64,000 nt of DNA from Grifola frondosa (taxonomy: Eukaryota; Basidiomycota; Agaricomycetes; Polyporales; Grifolaceae), in the NCBI GenBank assembly GCA_001683735.1, contig LUGG01000019.1:806001-870000 (forward strand), in the 5' to 3' direction. The notes under the pieces are model-generated. The model searched no databases. It saw only the letters and a program-made list of their open reading frames with translations, and had not been told where the DNA came from. A program made the position numbers and the translations under genes. This document shows, in pieces, positions 12,220 to 24,187 of the stretch (its first letter is position 1; each line of letters begins with the position of its first letter).

Positions 12220-14814
12220 ATGGTGAGTTGAAATTTCCGTAAGCCTTACGCATTCATCTGTAGCTTCTCTCCAGGGTCAAACATTATCCTCGCCTGGTTC
12301 GTGAGAGGACTATCAGTGCGCCGTAAAGCCTTTCCTTATCATTCTTTGCCATAGCCACGAGCAAGACCACAGAGGAGGGCGGAAACGACAAATTTCATTA
12401 TGGAGTCTCGGAGATGCAGGGATGGCGAATCAGTGAGCCTTCATATAACGCACTACTCTCTTCATTTATCACTACTCCTCCTCACACTATCCTCGCGTGC
12501 TGCGAGACCATCTCTCACTCATTTTACCCCGCCCGGCGAGAATCTGGGGAGAGTCATTGGGTGGCTTCGTCTTGCACGTTTCTTCCAGACAAGTGTGACG
12601 TATGGTGTCTCTCTCCCAAAGCGAGAGCGTACCAGCAAAACCTCTTCCCATGAATTGATGTGGGGAACTTGCAGTGAAACTAGGGATTTTAGTGGTTCTC
12701 CGCAGGCATCGCTCGAGAAGCGCATTTGGTCCGTTTTGATGCTATACCCATGATTTCTGGTGAAAAAACTGTTTTGAACCGCGCTACCAATACAAATTCC
12801 TGTTTCTTCTGAGGATTCGAGCTTGCAGACAACTTTCTCATCCGCATGATTAACAGGCATGGAAGATTCGCATACCATCGCTTTGAACCTTGACGATGGC
12901 AAGAATGACTCTAATACCTTTTTCGCTGTATACGATGGACATGGCGGTAAGCGTCTTCTCTTGTCCACATCATGTTAAACTGATCCATCTTACGCTTAGG
13001 CAGCACCGTCGCGAAGTATGCCGGGGAGCATCTTCACAAACGGCTGATCACTGACGCGGCGTATCGAAACAATGACTATCCTCTTGCATTGAAACATGCA
13101 TTTTTGGAACAGACGAAGATCTGCGAGCAAGTAAGTCGTGATCCGTGCGCTATATCTTCGACCCGGTCCCATCATGACCTTTCGTGATTTCGACATCGGA
13201 GGTCACGAATGTCATAGCCCAAAGCCTGTGTTTCGATCTTTTGCGAGCGCTCTAATTCATATTCAATTCTAACCAATCACTGCAGGCATGGTACATGCCC
13301 GTGATCCGTCAGGTTGTACTGCGGTGGCTGCTCTCGTTACAAACGAAGGCCGGATCTATGTCGTAAGGTTCCAAACGCTGTGGCTGTTTCTCGCGAGCTC
13401 ACAGATTATTCTGTAGGCAAATGCGGGCGATTCGCGATCTGTTCTCAGTTCGAAGGGTGTGGCTCAGCCATTGAGCTTCGATCACAAACCTCAGAACGAA
13501 AGTATGTGATACATGTCTGTGATCTCTTAGTTGCTCAGTCTGAAGTGCATTCATAGCTGAAAGATCTCGCATCGTTGCTGCTGGAGGTTACATCGAGTTT
13601 GGTCGAGTAAACGGTTTGTGGTCGTTCGCTCAGACCTCTTTTATGTATCTCTTACGCGTTCGCTACAGGGAATTTGGCACTGGCAAGAGCGCTTGGCGAT
13701 TTTGACTACAAGAAAAACCCAACCATTAGGCCTGAAGCTCAGATTATTACCAGCGATCCCGAAGTTATTGAGCATGACATCACTGATCAGGACGAGTTTC
13801 TCATCATCGCCTGCGATGGTGCGTGTGTTCCATTTGTCTTTTGTCTGATATCTCCAACCAATCGGCGTAATTTAGGAATCTGGGATTGCCTGACGTCTCA
13901 ACAAGCGGTCAACGTGGTTCGGCTTCTCATTTCTCAGGGCAAACGGCTAGCACAAATATGCGAGGAAATCTGCGAGTTGTGTCTTGCGCCGGACACAAAC
14001 AACGGCGCGGGCATAGGCTGCGATAACATGACGATTTTGGTCGTTGCGTTGCTGAACGGCCGCACGCCTGCGGAATGGTACCGTTGGGTCACGGAGCGGA
14101 CGAAGCAACATTACGGCTACAACACGCCCTCGGAAATTCCACAGCTGTACTCCATGGTCAGGCTCGCCGCATTCCAGTCAAGGCGGTCACAGACAGAATC
14201 GCGGCTTCACGGCGGAAGCCAGCGTTCGTCGGGCATATCTGCTCTACATGAGTTCGCGTCGCAATACGACGATTCCTTTCCGATGCTCGCACATCTGATA
14301 GAGACGGGGCAGATTGCTGTGCAAGGGATATCTGAATCGGGCGGGCGCTCCGTCCTAATTGACAAAGACGACAGCGATGACGAGGACAGCGGGGATGAGG
14401 ACATGGACGGGGATGACCTACAGCCGCGCTCCTTCTTCAGCGACCTCGGCTTCACCGATTCGGACCAGCCGGACATGACCAGAGCTTGCGGGAGCAGCTC
14501 GACAGCTGGAATCGGAGGAACTGTACATGGAGAGCGATATCGAGATGATCAGTACGGAAGTACAGAAAGCACCCGACGGCATACAGAAGGCACCAGACGA
14601 CGTAGAGGCAGGCTCTCTTACAAATTCGCACCGCAAGCTGCAAGGCGAGGCGCCACCACCACCGTTACCCAACGGCGATGCGACGCAGGTCGAGCAGCTC
14701 AAGGGTACCACAAGGGGATGCACCGAGCGCAGCAGTAAAGGCGGAAGGATTCCTGGATTCGAGCGAGGATCCGTCGAAGGTGTAACATTACCCTGGATAG
14801 TGTACGTGCGTTGA
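12220..14814 (+). CDS. PP2C-type protein phosphatase (PTC2/PTC3-like)
   Basis: Mg/Mn-dependent Ser/Thr phosphatase of the PPM family, like yeast Ptc2/Ptc3 that down-regulate stress and checkpoint kinases. The first coding exon is just the ATG at 12220-12222, spliced to GQTLSSP, giving an MGQxxS N-myristoylation-type start. Motifs in order: YGVSEMQGWRIS, MEDSH, FFAVYDGHGG, DPSGCTAVAALVT, ANAGDSRSVL, GNLALARALGDFDY, DEFLIIACDGIWDCL and GCDNMTILVV, so the metal-binding acidic residues are present. A 10-base micro-exon near 13220 is needed to keep phase before the SGCTAV exon; that is my model, not proven. The tail is acidic (DSDDEDSGDEDMDGDD). After PDMT the frame either runs to 14738 or, by a short 43-base intron near 14522 or an indel, continues in a better-looking frame to 14814. 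Confidence 0.9.
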
Positions 14815-15048
14815 TGTATCATTCTGGTGACATAACTGTTTCATTGTTATCTGTCTTTGTCTGTTGTTCTTCTTACGGGCTTCTTTATCTATTATTACTG
14901 CCATGTTGTGTCCTGCTTTCCGTCCACTCTTTTCCTCAGCCCTTGTCCTTCATACCGGTGTACTCGCTCAATATGGCTAGTGATTGATTTTCTCTCCTTG
15001 TTGTTACATTGTTACATACACTTTACGTGTGAGCTAGGTAGAGCTGTA
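14815..15048. other. Convergent 3' spacer
   Basis: T-rich spacer between the converging PP2C and NUDCD1 genes; it contains their 3' untranslated regions and no gene. Confidence 0.5.
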
Positions 15049-17292
15049 TCATAATACACCATGCAACACAATCAACTCTCCTTCACAGAGGCATAATATG
15101 ACTGGTCTGTCTTGTGCCTGGACGAGTCCAACTCCCAGCAACGACCCTGCCGAACCACCGCCGATCTTCAAAACAGCCTGTTTGGCCCAGTTGTCACGAA
15201 CACCCGTGCCGCGATAGATGTAAACGTTCCCACCCAGGTCTTGCGCACCGCTCTCAAATGCAAAGACAGCTCGTGAAGCGACGTGGTGGACGAACCTCGT
15301 GTCCTGCTTCGATGCGAGCACAAACCCAAGCGCGAGAAGGTCGATGAATGGATCCACGCAGGTTTGTCCCCAGGACCTGTCCCAGCTTGAAGGGAATAGA
15401 CCACGCCATCCAAACCGTTCTTCACGACGAGTGAGGGTGTTCCGCACGAATCCACCGCAGGAAGGGCGAGGACAACAGGCTCACCGGAGAATCGTCCCCG
15501 TGGCCGTAAGATGGCTGCGAACCGTCGGCGCCGACCCATGTCAGACAGACGGCCCTCCCCACGGCGAGATCTACCTCGTCGTCACGCTCACCCTCTGCAA
15601 GACTCGGCACGCCCCGCCCGAGCCCGAGCCCGCTTGCATCCTGCCCGCCGCGCAGAGCGGCGGTGTATTCTCCAACACATCGCGGATCGCATAGAGCTCG
15701 GTCGGATCAAGCGTCTCGGGTACCTCCTCGTCCTCGCCGGTCCCTGCAGACGAAAAGACGTGCGCCCAGCGCGTGCCTTCGTGCTGTTTCTCGAGATGCA
15801 ATGAGAGCATGCCGTATGTATGCTCAGCTGCGCGATCGAATGTCCAGAGACTTGTTGATGCCTTGATACCATCCCAGAGCTTCTTGAGCGTGTACCGGGG
15901 TGCCACTATGGGAATGTCGCCTGCGTCTGTAGCGCCCTCTACGAGCACTGTGAGACTGTGCGGAGAGAAAGCAACTTTTATGTTGGACGTCGGCGTAGAG
16001 GATGGGAGGGTATGGCAACGGTCACAGAGTCAGACGTCTGCGTCCACGAATACGGAGGCGGTTTCTTTAGCTGTGTGTCTGTGTCAATGCTTTCGCCTTG
16101 ACGAGGGATAGGGGCTATTTCGTCTGAAGATGGCTCATATGACACCGGAGCCGCGACCTCTATGGGTTGGAAAGACGAACTGCCGACAAGCATGAAGGCC
16201 CCGCGGGATGCGTCATACACGGTGTATACCGGTACGTCGTCGCCACGCCGATGCCAAATAATATCCAGTAGTTGTGTATACTCTGGAGACGCAACTATAG
16301 GCAAGCAACACGGACAGCCCAAACATCGAATTTAACCGGAGGTGACTTTGAGCGACTTTGAGACGGATCTGGTGATATCTCAGGATAGTGCTTCGAGGAG
16401 AGGATCACCACTGCTGCGCCGGTCGCTACTTGAACGGCATCGTGAATTCGAAAAGGCACCGAGCTTCGAGCGGAGGCGTAGGCAGGCGGGATTGAGAGCT
16501 CAAATACCGAGAGTAGTTCTGCTGCGCCAGTGTCCGTAAGACGCAGTGCGTAGAGATTGCCGCAACCATCAGATATGAAAAGAGATGTGTCATCGACGAA
16601 AGCAGCAGAGGGATACTCGCGTTGCGGAGTCTCCACTGCGGAGGACTGGATAGGTTTCGGAAGTTCGTATAAAACCCTGAACGACGGTACGAGTGTCACC
16701 TACTTTCATTCACATGAGAAAAAATCAGTGAATCGCCGAATTTTTTGTGAATAAGCAATAAATAGATTCGATTCGTATAGTGGGGACGACTGCTCTGGCC
16801 AGCGCAAACCAGTAAAGGTTCGGCTATGACCCAGGTATGAAACCTGATGGTGTGCAACTTTACACAGTAAAGTTGCGACAGGCAGAGTATCCTTCCATTT
16901 CGACGGATCTTTCTGGTTCACAAAAACCCCACGGAATTTGTAAAATAGAAAAAAGGAACATTTTGATCACGGATTGGAAAGTCGTCGATAATAACTGTAA
17001 TAGATACTATTACAGCGAACCTTGGTGAGAGACTTACTTTGTCGATATCAATAGCGATCACTCGCAATTCAGCATCCACATATGCTACACGGTGCGATAC
17101 CGCAAGATGATTATGGAACACACGACTCTGCACCTCTTTGAAGGAAAGGGGTGCGCGACCGGAGACATTCGTTTGAGAGATTTTGTACTGCAGGGGATAG
17201 TGGGATGCGACTTGGTCGTGGGTCAATGGCGCAAGCTTGTAGCCGTCGAACTTGGGATTAAGTAAAGCACGATTTGGGGCGAAAGTCGACAT
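15049..17292 (-). CDS. NUDCD1: NudC domain-containing protein 1 (NUDCD1/CML66-like)
   Basis: Large CS-domain protein; in animals NUDCD1 is an HSP90 co-chaperone for beta-propeller clients and COPI/DHX15-type complexes. The start at 17292 opens with RALLNPKFDGYKLAPL, as in the family. Then come VAYVDAELRVIAIDID, SFRVLYELPKPI, a propeller-like middle, and the CS domain YSWTQTSDSVTVAIP ... LWDGIKASTSLWTFD ... LSLHLEKQHEGTRWAHVF, followed by LDPTELYAIRDVLE. The C-terminus PAWIHSSTFSRL, SKQDTRFVHHVASRAVFAF and LGGNVYIYRG also matches. Two apparent frame changes occur in GC-rich sequence near 15605 (before VPSLAEGERDDEVD) and near 15475 (before SLVVKNGLDGVVYSL). A conserved single-copy gene is unlikely to be dead, so I treat these as probable sequence errors; an intron from 15483 could explain the second. 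Confidence 0.85.
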
Positions 17293-17414
17293 AGTTATGG
17301 CAAGGTGGAAAGGATGAAGATACGCAGTCTCAGCTACTTAGGGACTCGGAGTCGATGGTCATGTCCAAGGCCGAGAACTGCCAAATAAATAACGCGCCGA
17401 CGCGTCCGTTATCG

Positions 17415-19250
17415 TCATGTCACATGTTCGGTGTAATTGAAAGCGTTCAAAGTAGAATTCTGAAGCAAGCATCTACTCCAAACTAACCCGCCACTTCTCA
17501 GTACCTTACATAGGCTTGAGACATACAGGACATACAGAGCGACCGCACAGGTCTCCGAGAATGAAATAAGAATAACATAACTGCTAGTCCTGCGATACTC
17601 AAACATTTGCCCATCAGTTCTTCTCACTTTTACTCTTTCTGGTCGCATGGGTAGACAAACTCCTCGATTGTCTTGAAGGGGACCTGGTGTGCGCGCTCGC
17701 TCGAATCGTCGGCCCCGCGCACCATTTTCAAGGTCGTCCCGAAAGTCTTCGTCGTCGCTGTCACTAAGCAGCTCGGCTCGAACGCCCTTGAGCTTTGAGA
17801 GCCTTGCTTTAGAAGGCGGTTCCCGTATAGGCGTTTCAGGCATGGCGCCTCTGTTTCCTCTTCTTGGAGTATCCGATGTATACCATCACTGATGCGAACG
17901 CGTCCTGACCGTCGCCGCGTCGCTGGCCCCTCGTTCGAATCACCGTCAACACTAGGCATGGGCGGGAGGGGCCTGTCGTTACTATCAACTCTGAACGACA
18001 CCCTCCGAGCTGTGGACTCTCTCCAAGTGCGGGCGATAGAAGCCGAGCGTTCGATAACGGACTCGGTATCGGAGCAATCCGTTGGTGACGATGGCGGGAG
18101 TGAAGCTCCTGAGAACGAGGGATCGAACAATATTGATATGAATGCGAATTATGCGATGGAGAGCGAAAGGACGAAGAGGGTGTCGATGGCCCAGCTTCGG
18201 AGCTTGGCGTGTCAAACGCTAGGCTCTGCACCGAGCGATGCCGCTGTCGAGCAGGCGTCTGAGGCGGCCACTGTGGCGCACGTAACGGTAAGGGAGGCAC
18301 CTGAGGCAATTCTTGGCCCGTGTAGCCCTCGCGCGCTAGATTATAAAGCGCCAGAGCGAGGTAGTACTCGGTCACAGCGGGGGTGGTACACGCTGAGGTA
18401 TGCATGGATATGTGTCTGACGGAGGCATTTGAGGTGCAAGAGACCTGGCACGGAATGGTTTCGATAATTTCGTTGTGTGCTATCATCTGTATGGTTTTGG
18501 TTAGGGAGAAGTGAGAGTAACGAGGTATCCAAACATACTAAATTCGTCTCCTGGACGTAACGATGACGCTCTCGCCTTTTTATCGATTTTATCACTAACT
18601 ATGGGTCGCAGGGGCAGTTGCTTAACAGGAGGCACCGAGCGAGCAGGACGTGAATTCGATTCGGCCTGGGGAGACACTTCAAGCGAAGATCCTGACGAAA
18701 TGACCCTTTTGCGCTTTCGTTGTCGAGAAGAATTTGCCGTTGGAGGATGCCGTTCTTCATATGAGCTGTATTCCTTGGGTTTCACCCTTGCTGGTTTCGA
18801 CTTGAAATTCACAGAGCCGCTGTCTGGGTATTTCTTTTCTCTTGCCCTTGTCTCTTCGGAGAAGAACTGGCTTTGGAGCCGCATCATCGGCATGTACGGC
18901 GTCGTCGCCTCTATCCATGATATGACGCTCTGAAGGAGATGCCTTGGAGGACTTCTTGGCCAAAACGGAAGTCTTCGGCCTGCTTGTTATCACTACCTCA
19001 GGTGTTGAAAGAGTCTTCTTCAATACTTTGTTCTTGGCGGATCGGAAGATTCCGCAATATCCAGATGAAGGATGGGCGACTCCGGCGTGGTTGGAGGAAG
19101 CCCAGGAACATGCGAAATAGAGGACTGTGCTTGACCCTGGTATTGTGATGGACGTGGCGGAGGACTTGCGGGCTGGAATTGTGGAGTAGATTCCGGTAGA
19201 AGATTTGGCATGCATTCAAATGCTGGTGAACAAGATTGTGAGGTGTGCAA
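17415..19250 (-). CDS. Disordered Ser/Lys/Arg-rich nuclear-type protein, several frames
   Basis: Coding-like sequence on the minus strand in successive frames rather than one clean model. From 5' to 3': a Ser/Pro-rich stretch ending SPILHLDIAESSDPPRT (19250-19020); STPEVVITSRPKTSVLAKK; a basic block with SRQRKRKRVISSGSS and SVPPVKQLPLRP (18893-18501); AVTEYYLALALYNLAREG with EAGPSTPSSSFRSPS (18486-18130); RRVSFRVDSNDRPLPPMP; and an acidic end LLSDSDDEDFRDDLENG (17843-17700). The basic block ends at a good GTATGT donor near 18530. I could not join all pieces with introns, so indels or a wrong model are likely. It may be the C-terminal tail of the Scm3-like gene that begins at 20369. No domain recognised. 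Confidence 0.45.
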
Positions 19251-19443
19251 AGTTGGAGGACGGGTCTGGGTCTGGGGTCTTAGGAGATCCGACTTTCTTT
19301 TGAGCTGGTGTTTTCGACTGCGCTCTTGCTGCTGGTTTAAGACAAGATCGCAAGGTGGCCCACTACTCCCTCGTGAAGGAGCATTGGATTTTGCACGCTT
19401 GGATGGAGAAGGGACGGAGACGGAGACGGAGTATCTGTGAGGT

Positions 19444-20369
19444 CTAAAGCTTCAATCTCGGTGCAGGGTCAGAGTGGCAAGTCACTGGTTTAGCAGACGA
19501 TGCGTCAAAATCCCATGTAGCGAATTCGTCCTCCGAGTCTCCGTCGGGAACAAGGATGGCCTCGTCGCCAGCTTTGCTGAAATCGAAGTCGGCATAGTCG
19601 TCCTTCGTATCTAAGTTGTCCTCAAAATCGGTCTCGTCCCCGTAGGCGAGCCTCACATCGGTAACGTCTTCAACGGCTGCTCCCCATTCTTCATCATCCT
19701 CCCATTCTCCTCACCATCCTCACCTTCCTCATCACCATACAGCTCCTTCCTGCGAGCCTCCGCCTCCATAAACTCCTTCAAGTCCTGCGCATCGTCTGGA
19801 TCCATCTCCCGCATAGGAGGCACGTTCAACTTCCCTTTCTCTAATTCTAATTTCCCTGAGATGTCTGCTTCTGGCGCAAACGCATCAAGCTCGTCCACAT
19901 CGTCGTCATATGGGACATCCCCGCCCTCGCTACTCGCGTCATTGGCATCAGAACGTGAATTGTCGTCTCCAAAACATCCTATTTCGTAAGTTCGTCTGGA
20001 TTGACGCACAACTCCACGATCTTTGAAGAGAGAGTTATCTCTGAGGTCAACAATGTCGTCTTCATCCAAAGGCCGGTTATATCGCTCCGCCAGCTGGTCC
20101 CACACGCTGAGCAGACGCATAGACGATGCGCGTAGCCCCTCATCAATTTCTTCTGTGTGGACGATTGTCGATGACGAAGCGGTTGAGAACAAGCTCGAAG
20201 GTGTCGATGAAAGGCGGGGTCGTTTCGAAACTGGGGCTTTGTTCAATCTGTTAGACGTGGGGGTTTGGAATAAGCGGGAAACAGGAGGAGATTCGGATGG
20301 GGTAATGGAAACAAGTCGAGGATGTAGCTCTTTGCGAGCAGGCAGCGTTGAACGTCCCTCCATAGCCAT
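19444..20369 (-). CDS. Acidic protein, tentative centromere Scm3/HJURP-like N-terminus
   Basis: The start at 20369 (MAMEGRSTLPARK) leads through a Ser/Pro-rich segment to about residues 85-130: RLLSVWDQLAERYNRPLDED, then DIVDLRDNSLFKDRGVVRQS. A short helix with a W...L.E+Y core followed by an acidic DEDD and a D.G(V/L)R turn recalls the CENP-A chaperone domain of Scm3/HJURP, but this is by eye only. A strongly acidic region follows (EGEDGEENG, then in a second frame EWEDDEEWGAAVEDV and LDTKDDYADFDFSKAGDEA) and ends at 19444. The frame changes inside a GGTGAGGATGGTGAGGAG repeat near 19700, an obvious place for an indel. If correct, the protein would deposit CENP-A at centromeres; otherwise it is an uncharacterised acidic nuclear protein. 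Confidence 0.5.
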
Positions 20370-23300
20370 TCAGACCGACCGGTGGGCAGTACTGAGAGTC
20401 GGCTGTCACACGTGACATACGCGTCGCGCGACTGGTCACACATCAAAACGAACCTAACACGCGTTGGCGGCGTTCTAGCGACCTTCAAGTTCCCAGCGTA
20501 CATAGTGATTTGCTTATGGCGCAATTCAAAGGTGTTTCACTTCATGAACCTTCACGCTAAATGTAATGACCTTCAATATTTCTAGGGTACGCGTTTGTCA
20601 CCGTGGTGGCGTAAAAATGTGTGCGAATATAACAAACCGGCCTAGAGGGGGCTTCAGTGTGTCTTCAAGCTTGATTGTTGCTTGTAGTCATAACACGGCG
20701 ATGTCAAGGGTTTTCTCCGTAGTCAGCGTCCGCACGGAATTCAACCTTATGTGCAAGGCAAGCAGTAATGGCGCAATGCACGAGTGCGAGATCTGCAAAA
20801 ATCCTTCGTCGCCACTCTAAACGAAAACAAGCCTCGTTGGATCTTCCCCTTCTCAAGCTTTAGATCTGGATCCTACGCGACATCAAGACACCAGTGCTTT
20901 CCTTTCCCAAAACGTCGATTCTATGCAATTCCAGAATTTCCTCGGTAGGCACCAGCAATGAAACATGCGCATGGAGAACGCCTGGTGGTTGATCGAATTC
21001 GGTAGCACACAGCATGGGCAAGGAGCCAGTTTATTATAGTGACGAAGCAGTTGCGGGGCCATGGGCAACGCACAATCACGATCTGTAGGTGTTCGATATT
21101 GTGATTGCCCTCGTACGTCATGCCGCCCTTGTCATGTTGCAGAAAGGCCGCTTCAACGAGGCAAGCTTTGTCTGCTGACTCTTCTGCCTTCAGGTATGGC
21201 CCAAACGACTCTTCAGACCGAAGCACGTCCAGATGCGAAGAGAAAGCCTGACGTTTTCGAGCGTTTCGGCCTCGGATATGAAGTCTGGAAGCGGAGCTCT
21301 TTCTGCTGATGGGAAAGCGGTCGCGAGTTCTAGCAGTTTCTTATCGAAGGATTCGGCAACAAGAACCCTGAAGGATGCTGTACATTTTGACCCGCTGCAA
21401 CGCGCAGATGAGAGCCATCCGATAGTGGCGCAGCGCATCCGGCGCTGCTCACGACGATCGACATGCGGCATTGTGTACCATTCAAAATCCAGCCCGCAAC
21501 TGCGGGAGATTTGAAGCTCCCTACCGATGCATATCGAGTGCGACTTGCACGTTCGCATTTTTTTTGAGAGGCGGCTGATTTGCAGACTGACGTATTTCAC
21601 AGGATTTTCGACGATGAGATGAGATAGCAAGAAAATAATGACAGACGATCGTTCTTATCTCACTGATAGGTCATTTGCATCCGTCCATCTGACGTCTAGA
21701 ATCAGGTCAGCGGAGAAAGAAGCTCGTCGCCCCAGTGAGCAACGGTAATGCTGATACACGTGGAGCGACACCGAAGCCGGACACTATGTGGCCACCACTC
21801 CATGTTGTCGCTATTGATTTGTATCATTCAACGATGACCCGGATAGGATACAGCGACTTACTCAGGTTCAGGTACGAGTGCGTAACCTACGAGTAAATCC
21901 CGTTTAAACTCACCGACGATCTATGAACGTTCGTGCCACTATGATTGGTTGCGCCACCGCTTCTTCACGGACTGCTGCTCACTCACAATTTCACAGTCAG
22001 ATTTGCTCGAGCCTTCATGGCTTTGCGAGCAGCACCCTTTCACCCGGTATGCACGCAGGCGCTCCAATGGGATCACATCGACCACTTAGAATGACAGCAG
22101 AAAACGAGTCGCAAAGCGCTTGCATAGTCACCGTGAAGCTTCGATCGCAGGCAAGCCGTCACCTCTTCATGTATTTCGCTTGTTGTTGGAGACGCTCGTT
22201 TGATAGGAATCACAGACGTAGCGCATGACTTAATGGAAATCACACGAGCTATTCCTGCGCCAAACTGCATGTACGTACGTGGCAAACCTCTTTCTCCACA
22301 CAGATGGATGAATGGCCCGGGAAACCGTAACTGACCTGGCGCTCGCGCTCTGGCCGGAAAACTAACTAAACATCTTCGAAATTGTCAAAATCAGGGTAGC
22401 TTCCGCAAACCATAAAACCCGGGCTGGGCTGCCACTCGATGGATTTGTCCAACATTCACCAAAATGCTGAGTGACTGGACACGAGCTCTGCGGCAGAATC
22501 CGATCCTCGAGAGTTCAAACCATACACCTCCGGCTGGTCGTGATTATGCTTCACTTCCACTGTCCTTCTTCCACGACCTGGGCCTTAGGCATCCTTCCTG
22601 AATTCAAACATTGCTATGTTTCTCATACTAGAAACGTCGACCCGCAATGAACGCACACTTGTTCACTTGTCAACGAGGCTTGGATCTCATTTCGCTCTCC
22701 TGCAATGTGTTTTTGGGCAAACGTGGTCCCGACTTTGTGGGGTCTGCCCAATTGTGATGTCCTAGCGCCACCTTCTTGCCAGAATACACTTAGGATCTGG
22801 CTGATCTGTTGACCTCACTCATATTGCCGCAGTTCAGCCGAAAGACTCCGTGTTCTGCATGCTTCTATTATGACACGGGGTGTTAGCTCGGAACAGCTCG
22901 TGTGATCATACCTATCTATCTCTCTCCATTCTTGCGACCATATAACATGGGAACTGAGTTGTACCTCGGTCTGACCAAGCTCTTGGATTTCCTCAAATGC
23001 TTGAATTTCCTAGTGCAAGCACCTCTTCCGCCGCCGTGAACTACCGTACGATGCCTGAGCGTCATCCTCCACCCAAGGTCTGCTATCGTCACTCCATCTG
23101 TAGACTGGTTTCTCATGGCGTTGTTCTCTTTAGCGAGCATACAATACATGGCCCGGAACTGAGCCCGCCCGGAGCCACTTCGAAGATTTCCTTCGGGAGA
23201 TCGGCGCGACCACACAGGCATATCACCTATGTTGTGTTCCACGTCCAAGTACGCGTTTCTCCTGTCGTCGGGTGTGCATGCTCGCTGACACGCCCGACGG

Positions 23301-23536
23301 TTTTGTGCAGCTTCCGTGTATGTGCCTCATAGGCACCACCACCCTCTCAGGCCCATGCTCCACAACTAAAAGTGTCACCGTCTTCTGACAAGAAGAATTT
23401 AACCACGCGATCCAGACCGGTGGGTAATAACCATATCGCCGATAACAGGTGGATTTCTGAACGGACACTCCAGCGCGATGACGGCGGTCGACCATCAAAA
23501 GAGTCAACCACTCACCCCGAAATTCCGCAGAGAAAG
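20370..23536. other. Gene-poor region with one possible gene relic
   Basis: About 3.2 kb with no convincing gene. On the minus strand between roughly 21640 and 20990 two frames look protein-like in sequence: FDKKLLELATAFPSAE, PLPDFISEAETLENVRLS, then VLRSEESFGPYLKAEES and VEAAFLQHDKGGMTYEG. They are offset by a frame change and end without a recognisable domain, so this may be a gene fragment. The remainder (21.7-23.5 kb) shows only short random frames. Confidence 0.4.
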
Positions 23537-24187
23537 ATGACGTCGACGGGCTCATTCTTTTTTCGCACTGGGCTTGGAATCACCACCCTGTTCAGCCTCT
23601 CTGGAGATCAGTCCAGCGGCTCATCCAACCCCCTCAAAACGACCGCGCTATCCGCCGTCGATCAACACAACCATGATTCGTTGGAGACGCATGATTTACC
23701 ATCATCGGCGCGCGATTCCCTGCACATTGCGCTAGGTGGCGCTAGTGCTGTAGAGCACGAGCGGCCATCACATGTGCCTGTGCGAACCACGTCTGACGCG
23801 GTCCATCCACATGATACGGAGAGCACGTCAAGACGCACCATGTCATTTTCCACGACGTCGGACTACCAGCCTGTCACACCTTCCATCCGGTCCCACCGCC
23901 GCTCTCCATCGGTCGACTCGCTCGACACCGCATCATCTTCTGAAGCCCCGGCGACGCCACGCACGCACTCGCTCTTCGCGCAGGAGGTGCCGCTGAGCCC
24001 GTCGCTCGCGGACCTTGAGGACGCCTCGCGGTTCCGCGTGCAGGCCGTGTGCGTGACGTGCAAGAAGACGGGGGCAAACTTCCCAAGCTGTGCGAAGTGC
24101 GGGGAGATGTGGTGCTCGCGCGACTGTAGGCTGCAGGGCAGCAGCAGCGGCCGGCGGCATATGTGTCATAATAGGGCTGGTTCCTGA
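23537..24187 (+). CDS. Protein with C-terminal MYND/HIT-like zinc finger, paralogue 1
   Basis: Single-exon gene of 216 residues; the ATG at 23537 (MTSTGSFFFRTGLG) is the first in frame. About 170 residues are Ser/Thr/Pro-rich and probably disordered. The last 50 residues are compact: DLEDASRFRVQAVCVTCKK, then a cysteine cluster with pattern C-x2-C-x9-C-x2-C-x4-C-x3-C-x10-H-x-C that includes FPSCAKCGEMWCSRDCR and RRHMC. That is the spacing of a two-zinc MYND or HIT-type treble-clef finger, shortened at the end. Such fingers usually bind proline-rich peptides or partner proteins. The paralogue at 25268 has the same layout. Function unknown; the family is not one I recognise. Confidence 0.75.
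   Translation: MTSTGSFFFRTGLGITTLFSLSGDQSSGSSNPLKTTALSAVDQHNHDSLETHDLPSSARDSLHIALGGASAVEHERPSHVPVRTTSDAVHPHDTESTSRRTMSFSTTSDYQPVTPSIRSHRRSPSVDSLDTASSSEAPATPRTHSLFAQEVPLSPSLADLEDASRFRVQAVCVTCKKTGANFPSCAKCGEMWCSRDCRLQGSSSGRRHMCHNRAGS

Noticed and set aside
14457..14738. Arg-rich C-terminal tail of the PP2C in the continuing frame
   Set aside because: The alternative frame ending at 14814 (EVQKAPDGIQKAPDDVEAG) looks more like protein; the Arg/Thr-rich version looks like an out-of-frame shadow. Left open in the gene entry.
17892..18419. 175-codon plus-strand frame
   Set aside because: Antisense to the disordered minus-strand locus; low complexity makes both strands open.
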